A DNA stretch of 64,000 nucleotides from Spongospora subterranea (GCA_900404475.1 OUQQ01000009.1:28703-92702), one strand, 5' to 3'. Shown: positions 33,788 through 44,179, counted from the first letter of the stretch. Notes: generated from the letters alone by a model not told the origin. Program-made: numbers and translations.

Positions 33788-34841
33788 TTAGACAAATTTA
33801 GCATAACAGGATGATGATGATGCAGATTCCAACCCCGCCATGATTTTCGGCATACGAATCTTGCCATAAACTCGATGAGCATTAAATGCTAAAGAGTCGT
33901 CTCCATTCATTAAGCCGAGAAAGAAGAATCCGCCGGGCTTAATATATGAAAGTGCTTTCGCCATTGACTGAAGATCTCCAATCGGGTTCAGAATATCACC
34001 ATATCGGCCAAGGCCATCGTGCTCCAAGCTTGAGAAAGATATCCCATAGTCGAACGGCTTGATTGCCCCGTTCAGAAACTTCTCTGTGAACTCCTTAGGG
34101 ACCATTGTCGATATCATCGGATGTTCAGACACAATCTTTCCAAATTCTACGGTTAAAATCGGACCAGAACCAGCGCGCAGCGCCATCGCTTCAACCCATG
34201 GGTGCTCTTTTACAGTTTAGTTTAACGAAAAAGAGGAAATGTACAATAAACCCACCTGATCCGATGACTATTCCTCTTTTCCCTGCGACGAATATGTTGT
34301 ATTTTTCCAATCCGATGTTAATATTCAGCCCGTCGCTTCCGTATTTGGCAGTTGTTTTTGTCGACTCCATGTATTCTTCAACGCTAACTTTGGTCCAGAC
34401 ATTGCTCGGCAACTGTTCGATGTTGCCCAAATATGCTTGGTTAAAGTAGAACTCGGTGACAGGGATGCTACCGCCCATAGTGAAGGCGTCCTTGTAAATC
34501 TCAGGAATTTCTCGGGGAGCAACTACAGCACTGGGATACTCCGGTTTTAGCCATGCTGAGAGAAGGGAGAAATCAGGAGCGTGATCCGGCTCAAGATTTT
34601 GGAAAAAGTCCTTTGCGAACATGTTGGCGCGGGGCAGAAGATGGCAGCCCGTAGGTGGGTGGATTAACAAGGATTCTGCAATTCCAATTCTCTCATTGAG
34701 GGTGGAGAGCGTATGCTGGCGGACGGCTTCTTCCGACTGGTGGTAGAGCTGCAATAACAGCACAAACGCGCCTACGCCTATCAGAAAAATTCCCCAATGG
34801 ACCCGATAACCACCAGGAGACCGGTCATAATTAGTCTTCAT
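33788..34841 (-). CDS. DUF268 family protein, type II membrane, two exons
   Basis: Exon 1 is the complement of 34256-34841 and exon 2 the complement of 33788-34206. The 49-nt intron (GTGGGT...AAAAG) is phase 1. The join rebuilds VIGSEHPWVEAMAL exactly at the conserved core. The product is 334 residues. One membrane helix near the N-terminus (WGIFLIGVGAFVLLLQLYH, about residues 16-34) gives a type II topology. DUF268 hallmarks are PILTVEFG, SEHP, FDYGISFSSLEHDGLGRYGD, NPIGDLQSM and AHRVYGKIRMP. The fold is methyltransferase-like, but the family's biochemical role is not established. It was originally noted in nematodes and is widespread in algae and protists. Confidence 0.85.
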
Positions 34842-35611
34842 GGTCTAGAATGTGATATCGGGCACACAGTTCTGCAGGGAAGAAATACAGGTAGGACGCG
34901 TTGTCGCGCCGCTACACTTACAGTGATCCTACCCTGTAGTTCAACTGACTGCTGAGTTGCCAACCACAACGGGTCGTTTAAAATGTTGCGCCATGCATGG
35001 GCAAGGGATTGTGACAACTAACGTGATCAAACTTTGTTGGCGACGAGTATTTACAATGATGTAGACAAATGACATTGCAGAACGTTTGCACGTCAGAACG
35101 GCGCTCGCTGGTTCGGGCACTGCTGAGTTCTCCAGGGTCTATTGGGAATTTGACTGGAATTTGTGTCTTATTTAACTGCCTTTTTTGCGCCGCCTACCTA
35201 CCTTGGTATTTTGATTGCAATGCTCGTCCACCTCAAATAATTGAAGGTCTAACCCCTATGTTTGTGTAGATAGTTGAAGGATTCAGATGTGCAAATAGTT
35301 CCATCCAATGTGCTCAACATTTCAATACACATTCCTTGCAGTGCACAAATACAACAGACTCTGTTTTATCAGTTTCTTCGGTCGATTCTTCGGTAATTTA
35401 TACAAACCTACAGGGTGAATGCCTCTTGAAAACTAATATGGAGTATCGACCAAAGACAGGCAAGCTCCATGGTCAGCAAAACAACGGTTCAATAGATTCG
35501 CTCAAATCTTGTGACGCGTGCCGATTCCAGCCAATCTTGTACATTTGCTGGGTTTGAACTGGACAAGTTTGCTCAAAGGGATTAAACATTCCATTATACC
35601 TCCTGACTAAC
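34842..35611. other. Intergenic with short Cys-containing frames
   Basis: Two adjoining frames (35069-35269 with a hydrophobic stretch; 35270-35557 with several Cys) might be exons of a small secreted protein, but no consensus join or family was found. Confidence 0.3.
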
Positions 35612-36755
35612 ATGTCTCACCTTGGGATTCTTATTTGGATCAATGTTTTCCTCTGTGCAGTAGCACAAAAAGTCGATCGATGTGGGCCATTTTTCAATAT
35701 GCAAGGTCTGCTTGTCCCATTATCAAACTGCAACAGCATAGTTTCAGCATCCATTTTTCGTTTGAATAATTTTGAGACCAGTGATCCTTGACTCACTTAA
35801 GCTTTGGTGCTTCAGGTTGTCCATATAATGTCGATGGAACATCTGGTGTGGTGCAATACTGCTCCAAATGGGGTTTCTGCGGCACCGACAGCACTTTCAA
35901 AGCGCAGCAAACCGCCGGCCACTATATTTACAGTAGTTCTCTTGATGGAAGTGTGGCGTCAACAGATGTTTGCACGACGCGTCCAGATCCTGGTGCTTTC
36001 TGTAACGCGATTGCGGCGTCCGCTACTTGTAGCCTATCCGATACGCGTTGCGAACTGTTCAACGTCCAGGCCAGCGATTTTGACGCTCGTGGCGATTACT
36101 CTAAAGCCGTCGTGCGCTGTGGACCATTTTTTGGTGATTATGTAAGCCAATTTATTCTCCAACTGTCTAGAGGTGACCGCGTTCGGTTTGCTAACGCGAT
36201 GTGCTTTCATCATCGTTCGATGTGCCTTTGAGTCAAATGAGTGACCATGGCTTGTTCTAGGGCTGCCCTGTAAATGCAGACGGTCTCGGTACAATTCAGT
36301 ATTGCAGTAAATTCGGTATTTTGGAGTCAATGTTCTGTTTCACTGTCCCTTACCATGCAACCCCAGGCTTTTGCGGCACAACGGCAGCGTTCTCCCAGGG
36401 TGAAGCAACCGGGCATTACGTCCTTTCCAGGACCTTGGATGGTTCCGTGGATCCTGCTGACGTCTGCACAACGTCGTCGACACAGGATGCATTCTGCGCT
36501 TCCTTTCTGGCCAATTCCACCTGCAGCCAGAGCGAAACGCGTTGCGAAATATACAACGTCAAGTCGTCATCGTTCAAGAAGTTTGTTCCGGGACGTTATA
36601 CAATGGCTCCGGCGATGACGGCAATTCCCGGGAAGAAACTCAATGCGGCTGGTGCAAGCCAAGGCAGTGCTACCGATTTCAGTGGGACACCGTCTGTGCG
36701 CGTCTTCGCCGTCGTCTTCCTCTCTCTTGTTTGCTGCGTTCTGATCGCTTTCTAA
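35612..36755 (+). CDS. Secreted tandem chitin-binding-type protein, probable GPI anchor
   Basis: Four exons: 35612-35705, 35816-36141, 36261-36315, 36367-36755. All phases agree, giving 287 residues. A signal peptide (GILIWINVFLCAVAQ) starts the protein. Two modules of about 110 residues follow, each with RCGPFF, then GCPxNxDGxGxxQYCSKxGFCGT, GHY, LDGSV, DVCTT, AFC, TCSxSxTRCExxNV. The CG...CP...QYCS.(W/F)GFCGT spacing is that of type-1 (hevein-like) chitin-binding domains. The end is a hydrophobic tail (RVFAVVFLSLVCCVLIAF) without a basic stop, as in GPI signals. It should sit on the cell surface or wall and bind chitin or a similar glycan. Intron positions repeat between modules (before GCP), so the modules arose by duplication. 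Confidence 0.8.
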
Positions 36756-37315
36756 CCCATGTTTTCAAATGTAAAAAACTTGGATAAATGTGAAGAATGC
36801 AGGCAATACAATCTATGCGCAACTGCGAGTTGATATGACGCCGAATTTACCGCTGCTGCACTTGTACCACATTATCAATATATATCATCTAATGGGTGAT
36901 TTCGCAGATGCTGAACAAAAGCACCCAATGTGCAATCATCAATGGCAGACGTTGCCGTAAGTACCTCAGCCAATGCGTTTTCCCTGAATAGAGCAACTGG
37001 CGATAAAACAAACTGGTTTCGCAATTACCCCTTGAGGACATGGCTGTACTGTATCCGGAATTTTCGCGAACACTTGACTTTGACTTGCAGTTTGGAAAGT
37101 CAAAACACGGAAAACTCCGTCGCAGACGAATCGGACCTGCTGTAACCGACTGAGGCGAAACCGTGTCCAATTGACTTTGGCGCTTGAACTTTACGCAACC
37201 AGTGGTAGCGTGGACACCAAGGTGGCCGATCCTCCGACAGCAGGTTCCAGAGGCTTTCTCTGGTGAGAGACAGACTGCATTTGTTTAATCGGCTTTCGAT
37301 AAATTTGAGGCGAGC
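36756..37315. other. Intergenic, no gene seen
   Basis: About 560 bases with short frames only. It holds the 3' UTR of the chitin-binding gene and the promoter of the ENTH gene. Confidence 0.4.
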
Positions 37316-38203
37316 ATGTCGTTAGTCAAACAACGCCTACGGACGATGTTGCGTTCGGCAAAAGATTCCATCAAGGATTACAATATGGCTGAACGCCGTG
37401 TGCGAGCGGTTACGTCGAATGAACCGTGGCCCGCGTCATCGCGTTCGATGATGGCTGTTTGCGGAGACATGAAAGATCCGGGTTTATACGACTCAATACT
37501 CATCATGTTGTTGAAGCGGATCCAGGATCGATCTCAGATTCTCCACGTGAAGAAGAGCCTTCAGCTGGTCGACTTCTGCTTACGGCATGCGCTGCAACGA
37601 TTTGTGGATGACATGAAGGCTCGCCGACACGTTTTCCTTTCGTTATCCAAGTACCGGTTTTTGGTCCACGGTCAGGACAAAGGTGCCGAAATCCGTGCGA
37701 AATCCGATTGCATCTTGGCTTTACTTGACGACGATGGGCGTCTCATTACAGAACGCGAAACTGCCCGTCGAACACGTTCGCGCATATCTGGATTTGGCTA
37801 TCAAATGGTGCCACACAGAAACGTACCTCAAAGATCACCTTTGAATTCTCCGTCATCCTCAACGGTTTCGACCACAATCACAAAATCGTCGTCGTCCAGC
37901 GATGACAGCTCATCGGTACAGTTGCCAATAATTGTTGCGCCCAGGCGCAAGCAAAGGGTGCCCGCAGCAAGCGGTGGGTCGGTAGCGCCTTCGCCCACCG
38001 ACAACTGGCTGCTAGATCTGGTTTCAGGCAGTGCTCCAGCCGTGCATGACCCATCTAAGGAAAACATGATGCTGGATTGGTCTTTGCCACAAAATCAATA
38101 TCCTGAACCCAAAACTCTGAGACTGGATTGCAGCCCGATTCCACAAAACAACACCAAAAATAATAGAAAAAACCCCAAAACTAACGACCTTCTATTTCTG
38201 TGA
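37316..38203 (+). CDS. ENTH-domain (epsin-like) endocytic adaptor
   Basis: A single 295-codon frame with ATG at 37316. Residues 10-145 are an ENTH domain: KDYNMAERRVRAVTSNEPWPASS at the phosphoinositide-binding start, then helical repeats with ILHVKKSLQLVDFCLRH and the terminal AEIRAKSDCILALLDDD. The tail is Ser-rich and basic, with a type I clathrin box (LLDLV, 232-236) and a possible second hydrophobic motif at the end. Epsins bind PI(4,5)P2 through ENTH and recruit clathrin to coated pits or endosomes. No ubiquitin-interacting or NPF motifs are seen, so it resembles epsinR or simple protist epsins. No introns. An AATAAA lies at 38478-38483. Confidence 0.88.
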   Translation: MSLVKQRLRTMLRSAKDSIKDYNMAERRVRAVTSNEPWPASSRSMMAVCGDMKDPGLYDSILIMLLKRIQDRSQILHVKKSLQLVDFCLRHALQRFVDDMKARRHVFLSLSKYRFLVHGQDKGAEIRAKSDCILALLDDDGRLITERETARRTRSRISGFGYQMVPHRNVPQRSPLNSPSSSTVSTTITKSSSSSDDSSSVQLPIIVAPRRKQRVPAASGGSVAPSPTDNWLLDLVSGSAPAVHDPSKENMMLDWSLPQNQYPEPKTLRLDCSPIPQNNTKNNRKNPKTNDLLFL

Positions 38204-38773
38204 CAGTTCATATCCCCAATCTGCCAAAGAAGTAATCATGCTGCGACAGGTGTTCTGTCAAACTACAAGGAAGTCTACGCGCTCAAAGTTCTCGAGTCAA
38301 TACGACTGTTTATCAATATATTATATATTTACAGCCAAAGAGGATTGGGCCGGATGATATTTTCTTGATATTGTTGAAAGCTCCGACATGATTCTCCCGT
38401 TGTTGCTCCAGAAATTCGGCTCATCATGCAATCCAAGTTCGACGCAACGTCGAAACCTTGATGATAACGATTGATTCAATAAACATTATTGACTATGAAT
38501 CTTGCCCTAACTGAATAGACAAAGTAAAATAAGGTTAAATTCGAATACCTGTAGATTTTTATCAGAAATTTCGTTCAAACAGCACAACCAGAGTATTGTC
38601 TCAAAAGTCGAGTAGCGTCACCCCGCGCATATATAACGACACTGGTCAAAACGTTGACGATTGACTCTTCTTTTCTCACTCTTCTACCACAGCACAAGTT
38701 GAATCAGTGCAAGTATCTCAGCTGGTGAGTCAGGTTTTCGTGCTTTTTCAAAGTGACGTTCAATTAGTCGAAC
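38204..38773. other. Intergenic, no gene recognised
   Basis: Contains an AATAAA at 38478 that may end the ENTH transcript. The 38590-38770 part probably holds the promoter or 5' UTR of the next small gene. Confidence 0.35.
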
Positions 38774-39399
38774 ATGAACGTCTTGGAAGAATACAAAACC
38801 GCCAACCAGCGCAATGGCATGATGAGCCGAAAGCGAACCCAGGTCTGGTGGGGTTGGGTGGCCGCGAACTTCATGTCCGACTGGTACAGTACATTGGAAA
38901 GAAACGTTGAGTGAGGAGCTGGACTGTCATCACCCGATCGATCAGTCAGTCAAGGACCGACACACCAATACATCTCTTGTAGATTGCCACAAAGATCATG
39001 CTGTCCTATGCGCGCCAGATCGCATCCTGGAAGCAGATTCTTGCCAGGAATGGCGACGTTGCTGCACTAACGCATTCGATGTATCGCCTGCCAGAACCGC
39101 GTCAGCCCTTCTCGCAATCGGCTAATGCTCTCGTTTGTCTCTGGAAAGGTCACGGATGTATCCCCTCTCTTAACACTCCAAAGCTGTGAAATCTGTCGTT
39201 TTTCTGTCTTTGTGTTTGAGCATGGGTCGATGCATGCTTCAATAAGCGGTTCTCATTTCTACCAACGCGTTACTCCCTCTATGTAATTAGAGACTTGCTA
39301 GGTCCTTTTGCTTTATTATTTTTCAAATGTTTTTAATTTAATTTACTGATGCAATTTTGTTTCCTTGTTTTTTCAGATCCATCGGCTTCATCAAAATAA
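38774..39399 (+). CDS. Small conserved-looking protein of unknown function, three exons
   Basis: Exons are 38774-38905, 38983-39148 and 39377-39399; the product is 106 residues. Exon 1 encodes MNVLEEYKTANQRNGMMSRK then a Trp-rich WWGWVAANFMSDWYSTLER. Exon 2 gives KIMLSYARQIASWKQILARN and ends in LWK. The third, 23-nt exon adds DPSASSK and a TAA. Acceptors TTGTAG (38982) and TTTTTTCAG (39376) are good. Without the last intron, exon 2 would run to a stop at 39189 instead. The stop codon TAA overlaps by one base the ATG of the macro-domain gene (TAATG at 39397-39401). No family is recognised. It is probably soluble and helical. Confidence 0.5.
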
Positions 39400-39926
39400 T
39401 GTCGTTTTTGCGGATAGGTGATATTACTCGACTTGCTACACCAGCCATCATTCTTGGATCAAACATCGGTATGATTCCTCGTCGCGGAGCATCTCGTGCC
39501 ATTTACCATGCCGCTGGTCATCGGCTAATTAAGGAATGTAGACATAAGCGCCCAGCAATGATCGCCAAAGCTGTCACCACTACGGCGGGAGATCTGCCGG
39601 CTAATGCTCTCGTTCATATGCCACTACCCGACTTATGGTCTGAAGCGGTTACCACATCGGCTTACTTTTCGGCATTAAACCTTGCTGCCCACGGTCGACT
39701 CTCAAGCGTTGCATTCTCATCACTGAAGGGATGCTTTCATGACGAAGAAGTCGACGATTTAGCGCGCGTTGCCGTCCGTAGTTTAAGAAGGTGGGCAGAT
39801 CGTGAACGGGATGGTAAACGTCTTGCCCTTGATCAAGTCGTGATAACAACTAATGATGATCTCGAGTACGAGCGAATGTTATATTGGATGTATGCATATT
39901 TCCCGTCCCAAAACCTCAGCCTCTAG
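39399..39926 (+). CDS. Macro-domain protein (ADP-ribose binding, GDAP2-type)
   Basis: A 176-codon frame beginning MSFLRIGDITRL. The whole protein is one macro domain. It has the strand GDITRLATPAIILGSN, ASRAIYHAAGHRLIKEC in the ligand loop region, an ALVHMPLPDLW segment, then SALNLAAHGRLSSVAFSSL and the closing QVVITTNDDLEYERMLYWMY before a YFP end. Macro domains bind ADP-ribose or its derivatives and some hydrolyse them. The usual Gly-rich 'N....GGGG' loop is altered here (NIGMIPRRGAS), so binding mode or activity may differ. The start lies 22 nt after a strong TTTTTTCAG acceptor and overlaps the upstream small gene's stop, which raises the possibility of a shared transcript. Confidence 0.75.
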   Translation: MSFLRIGDITRLATPAIILGSNIGMIPRRGASRAIYHAAGHRLIKECRHKRPAMIAKAVTTTAGDLPANALVHMPLPDLWSEAVTTSAYFSALNLAAHGRLSSVAFSSLKGCFHDEEVDDLARVAVRSLRRWADRERDGKRLALDQVVITTNDDLEYERMLYWMYAYFPSQNLSL

Positions 39927-40153
39927 TCCAAATATGATAAGCATCATAAATTTAACCAGGTGCATTTTTCTGAGGCATGATTGGCTCTGGCAATTACGGC
40001 GCAGTATATCTATTCCATCTGATTGTAAAAGCTGCGTCCACGATTGGCAAGGATATTTTCAGCCGTCCAATTGGGGACCGACAGATGCGGATGAATTCCG
40101 AAATTGACTGAACGCTGGACGATAGGGAGTCGACACAATACTTATTGGTTTCA

Positions 40154-40985
40154 ATGGTTTCGGATGAGTCTCCCTCCCCGGCTATAAATGGGGGAACTGA
40201 TGAGATACCAGAACTCCCCATGTTAATCGGCTTGGAATATGTCCAGGGCTGCGAAATTGATTGGGCCCAACGTCGCCAAAAGAAATCAGCCGTCGTCATC
40301 GTTGCGCTTAATACGTAATATCTGCTCAGCCAGCCAAAATGACTTTGTCATCAACCTCAACGTTAGGCAGGACGAACAGTCCATAAACAGCCTTGACCAT
40401 ATCAATTTTCTCAACAGCGAATATAACAAGTATGAAGACGACTTTGCGATGTTGGCTATGTTCGAAGAGTCCTCAGAAACCGTCATGAATTTCGTTCAGA
40501 AAGTCCAATCCAAACTCGGATACCGTATTGCGATTGATCGACAGCGTCATAGCGATGAGCTTAGAAAAAACTGTAATATCGTCGGATACAAGACACCCGT
40601 TGCTTTCGTTGTCAACAGCGATGGACAAGGTACGGACAACCCAGTCAGCTTTTTTCAGTTTGCCGTATTGTATTTCCAGTGACTTGGGCGGGGAAACCGA
40701 TCAAACCTGGACTTGAAGTTGAGCTGAAAAACCTGCTCGGACCACCTGAAATCAAGAAACCAAGTGGTCCGCCCGCTACTTGGCCCGATGAGGTGTTGAA
40801 GCACCTTTCGGTACCGGAGTTAAAACAAATCTTGTGCGAAAATAAGGTGGATTTAGCTTCTTTGGGTTTGGATTTTTGGGTTTGGCCCTAATGGGATTGT
40901 TGTGGGTTAGGTTGATTACACTGGCCTTTTCGAAAAAGGCGAACTGATCGAGAAAATTCATAACATTCCGGTTCACGAGGCGTAA
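40154..40985 (+). CDS. Thioredoxin-like protein with C-terminal helical (SAP/ARMET-like) domain
   Basis: Four exons: 40154-40314, 40367-40629, 40680-40846, 40911-40985; introns of 52, 50 and 64 nt; 221 residues. The N-terminal two-thirds is a redoxin fold: KKSAVVIVALNT (beta strand), SINSLDHINFLNSEYNKYED, FAMLAMFEESSETVMNFVQK, LGYRIAID, TPVAFVVNSDG then VTWAGKP. Where the WCxxC active site should follow 'VALN' the sequence is TQDEQS, so redox cysteines are absent. The C-terminal 45 residues (PELKQILCENKVDYTGLFEK then GELIEKI) form the two-helix 'L+.IL..N.VDY.G..EK.EL+E+' motif seen in SAP-like/ARMET C-domains. The role is likely scaffold or chaperone-like. The product is cytosolic as drawn, since no signal peptide is seen. 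Confidence 0.78.
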
Positions 40986-41833
40986 TACATCGCAAATAAT
41001 ACAATGATTTTGACTCTTCGTTTCAGGACAACAGTTATTGAGGATACTTTTAGGTTCAGGCGATATTCTGTAGCGGTTCTGCAGTTCGCAGACAATGAAC
41101 GCTTGTACAAATGCCCATTACTAATGACCTGAACAACAAATGTTTTCTACTGAATAACAGAAGCAGCCTCAAGTTCCCCGTTTCTGTACGACGCGGTTAC
41201 AACGACACCGGCGACCTTTTAACGGACATAGGAACCGTACATGCATCGTTGCCGCTAAAACAATCGGCTATGTCAGGTCGACGAATCAAACGATAAAATG
41301 CCAAGGTTAGAAATGATTCATTGCCGTCATGATAATGCAAGCCGTTCAGTGCTTCAAAGTGTATCCCCATGAAAAGGACTGCCATTTTGAGTTGGCCAAT
41401 GGAGATAATGAGCTTTAGAGGGACGGAGGAAAACTTTGCTGAGAAGAGGATTTCAGCCCCTAAGCCTGGGAGACTGTTTCTACGAAACTATCATAGACGA
41501 CGTTTTATGGAGTTGATAATGTCTCTGGTAGGATTCGGTAATAGAAATCATAGTAATCGTATACGGCCGCAAAGTTTCAACCCATTTGACGACAACGTAA
41601 CCCAAAGATAAGTTATTCGGAGCACATAAGTTGGCTCGATATTGCCCTGGCGCCTGGCGCCCGAGAATTAATCCGACCGGCAAGTCATCCACGAGAAGTC
41701 CGCGACAGGTAACGTGTTCTACCACAGTTGGCGCAGCCGTTAGGAGTCCCAGTAGCGCATATATTTAGACACCGCCTTCGATCGTAGACTCATTATCCAT
41801 TTTCTCTCATCAATCGAAGTTGGTGGTGTTAGA
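40986..41833. other. Intergenic with possible retroelement protease scrap
   Basis: No gene with supported structure. A minus-strand frame at 41725-41480 reads VTCRGLLVDDLPVGLILGRQ, which is faintly like a retroelement aspartic-protease end (DLPVDLILG) but is too short to assign. Confidence 0.3.
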
Positions 41834-43599
41834 ATGATGATGAGAGCGACGTTGGCGCTATGGTCAGTTCTTCTGATGCAAAGCGCTATGTCAGGTTGTC
41901 TAGCCGAGGTTACAACGCTTTGTATAGGTGCATTAATATTGATTTAGGTGTAGCAATGAAAGCTTTCATGGAAACGTTCACAAATCCAAGTCTGTCCGCG
42001 TCGGGATGGGGTGTTCCCGAAAGCACCAAGGAGCTTGGAGAGTTTGAGCTTGGTACTGGAGATTTTGCGTTCCATGGCCATGAAGAGGGTGGGCATGCAT
42101 TGATTGTACCCGTTCCAGCGCGACACTACGCCATCAGCAGTAAGTTGGAGAGTCCAGTTTCCATGTTGGAAAACAAGGAAACTGTCATTCAGTACGAGGT
42201 TCGTGTGAAAGATCTTCAATGCGGTGGAGCTTACATCAAGGCAGCAACTAACGCCGAAGGCAGCGACTACACCGTGATGTTTGGGCCCGATAAATGTGGG
42301 GCCACCGATAAAGTTCACCTGATTTTTAAGCATAAAAATCCGGTTACTGGTGAAGTCACTGAGCATCATGCACAAAACATGCCCCCTGTCATGAATGATA
42401 AGTTCTCTCATCTTTACACTGCAATCGTCTATGAAAACCAGTCGTATGTGGTGAAAGTCGATCAAGTCATCAAGGTTGAGGGTAATTTGCTGTCGGGCGC
42501 TGATTTAATGCCGCCCATTGTTCCGTCGGAAACCATTCCCGATCCAGATGACGTCAAGCCATCCACATGGAACGACCAGGCCAAAATTCCCGACCCCACT
42601 CAAACTAAGCCGTCCGACTGGGATGAGGATCAACCCAGGAAGATTCCTGATTTATCTGCCGTCAAGGTGATCAACACGTTGTTGTATATATCGTTGTTAC
42701 CGTAATTTGTTTTTGACCATTAGTGACTTTTCTTGCATTGTTGATCTAGCACGACCGTATGGTAGAACTCTAACCAGTTGTTGCATTGATTGCAGCCGTC
42801 GGCCTGGAAGGATGACGCACCGGCGAAGGTTGCGGATCCATCGGCTGTGAAGCCCGAAGACTGGGACACCGACGAAGATGGAGAGTGGGTTGCTCCTGAA
42901 GTTGACAATCCAGATTGTGCTGATGGTCAATGCGGCGTTTGGGAGCCACCCATGATAATGAACCCGGCTTTTAAGGGTGTCTGGAAACCTGATTTGATCG
43001 ACAATCCCGATTACGATGGCGTTTGGGCCCCAAAGCAGGTTGCAAATCCAGCACACTTCTCCACAGACGACGCGCGAAAGGGTATGGAACCATTCAGCTT
43101 CATCGCCTTTGAGATCTGGACCATGCAAGCGCAGACTGCATTCGACAACATCTATGTGGGCTCCTCCGTTGCTGAAGCAGATGAATTTGCTTCCAAGACT
43201 TGGGCTGTCAAGCATGAGGCGGAAATTAAGGCCAACGCCGAGATTGTGCCCCCTGCTGTTGAGACCACCGGTGACAAAGAAGGCAGCGATCGCTTCATGG
43301 GCGAATATATCGATATGGCTATCGCCGCTATTGCACCGTACGCCGATATGATGTCTTCCAACCCATTCCCTTTCATGGCGACGTTCTTTGCCGGGCTTGC
43401 AGTTTTCGTCTGGTACATGTTCAAACAGGCTGGCCCTGCTACCAAGGAGATGAACAAACAAGCAAAATCCACAAAGAATGCGGTATCTAATGTCGGCAAA
43501 GGCCCATCAGATGGGATCAAAGAAGGATCCAGTGGCCAAAAAGGGGAGCAGGAGGACGAAAGTAGTGAGGGAGAAGATGACGAAGAAGACGACGAATGA
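41834..43599 (+). CDS. CNX: Calnexin (ER membrane lectin chaperone), three exons
   Basis: Exons are 41834-41894, 41948-42666 and 42796-43599; the product is 527 residues. Exon 1 encodes only the signal peptide (MMMRATLALWSVLLMQSAMS). The luminal lectin-like region follows (GGAYIKAA, YTVMFGPDKCGATDKVHLIF). The Pro-rich P-domain arm comes next: type-1 repeats IPDPDDVKPSTWN, IPDPTQTKPSDWD, IPDLSAVKPSAWK and VADPSAVKPEDWD, then type-2 repeats GVWEPPMIMNP, GVWKPDLIDNP and GVWAPKQVANP. After the C-terminal lectin strand (FIAFEIWTMQ) comes a membrane helix (FMATFFAGLAVFVWYMF) and a basic then acidic cytosolic tail ending DDEEDDE. It retains monoglucosylated glycoproteins for folding. No RKPRRE-type retrieval motif is seen. 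The second intron lies inside the P-domain repeats. Confidence 0.95.
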
Positions 43600-43636
43600 T
43601 GTCGTTGACCCATTTTCGGCATCAGTTTTGAGCATC

Positions 43637-43642
43637 AATAAA
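43637..43642 (+). promoter_or_regulatory. AATAAA polyadenylation signal after calnexin
   Basis: AATAAA 38 nt after the calnexin stop. Confidence 0.55.
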
Positions 43643-44179
43643 ATGTGCTACTCTCACGACAAATTAGTATCGTTTTTTCGAAAGAACAGTTTTGTCATTA
43701 TTCACTCACATGAGGAATCCGCATATGCCAAGAATGATACAAAACAGGATTGAATAAACCACTTGATATCTTATTCATCAACTAAACATCGTGATGACCA
43801 GTTACGTGAGAATTGAACCTTAGCCGGTGTCGCTGCTATGCTGCTGCTGCGGGCAACGGCTTATTGAAACTAAATTGCCCTTGTAAAACCCAATTGCCTG
43901 AATGGAATTGTTTTGGTCTTAAAGCTGCTCCGTTTTGGTTAAATTTCAAAACATCCAAAGTTCCCATTTTCGTTTCCAAGCCTGGCAATTGTTTTTTCAA
44001 GAAGGACATTGACGGTCAAGGTACCCGTTGGACGCTTTGAGCGCGTGACTACAGGGAAATTGCGGAAATTCACAAAATTTAATTTAAAACACGACGTAAC
44101 TCATGATGTGTACCAAAATACTTATTCCCCAATTCACGCAATGGGTGTTCTGAACTTATTCTGCATGCATCCGGAATTA
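43643..44179. other. No gene recognised
   Basis: Short frames with no domain. The right part is probably the upstream portion of the MULE relic that follows. Confidence 0.3.

Noticed and set aside
38907..39125. Plus-strand 72-codon ORF
   Set aside because: Overlaps the small gene in another frame; the spliced frame has a start, consensus splice sites and a stop.
42697..43461. Minus-strand 254-codon ORF
   Set aside because: Antisense shadow of the calnexin P-domain exon.
43152..43622. Minus-strand 156-codon Ser-rich ORF
   Set aside because: Antisense of the acidic calnexin tail (GAN/GAA codons read as Ser/Phe); composition artefact.
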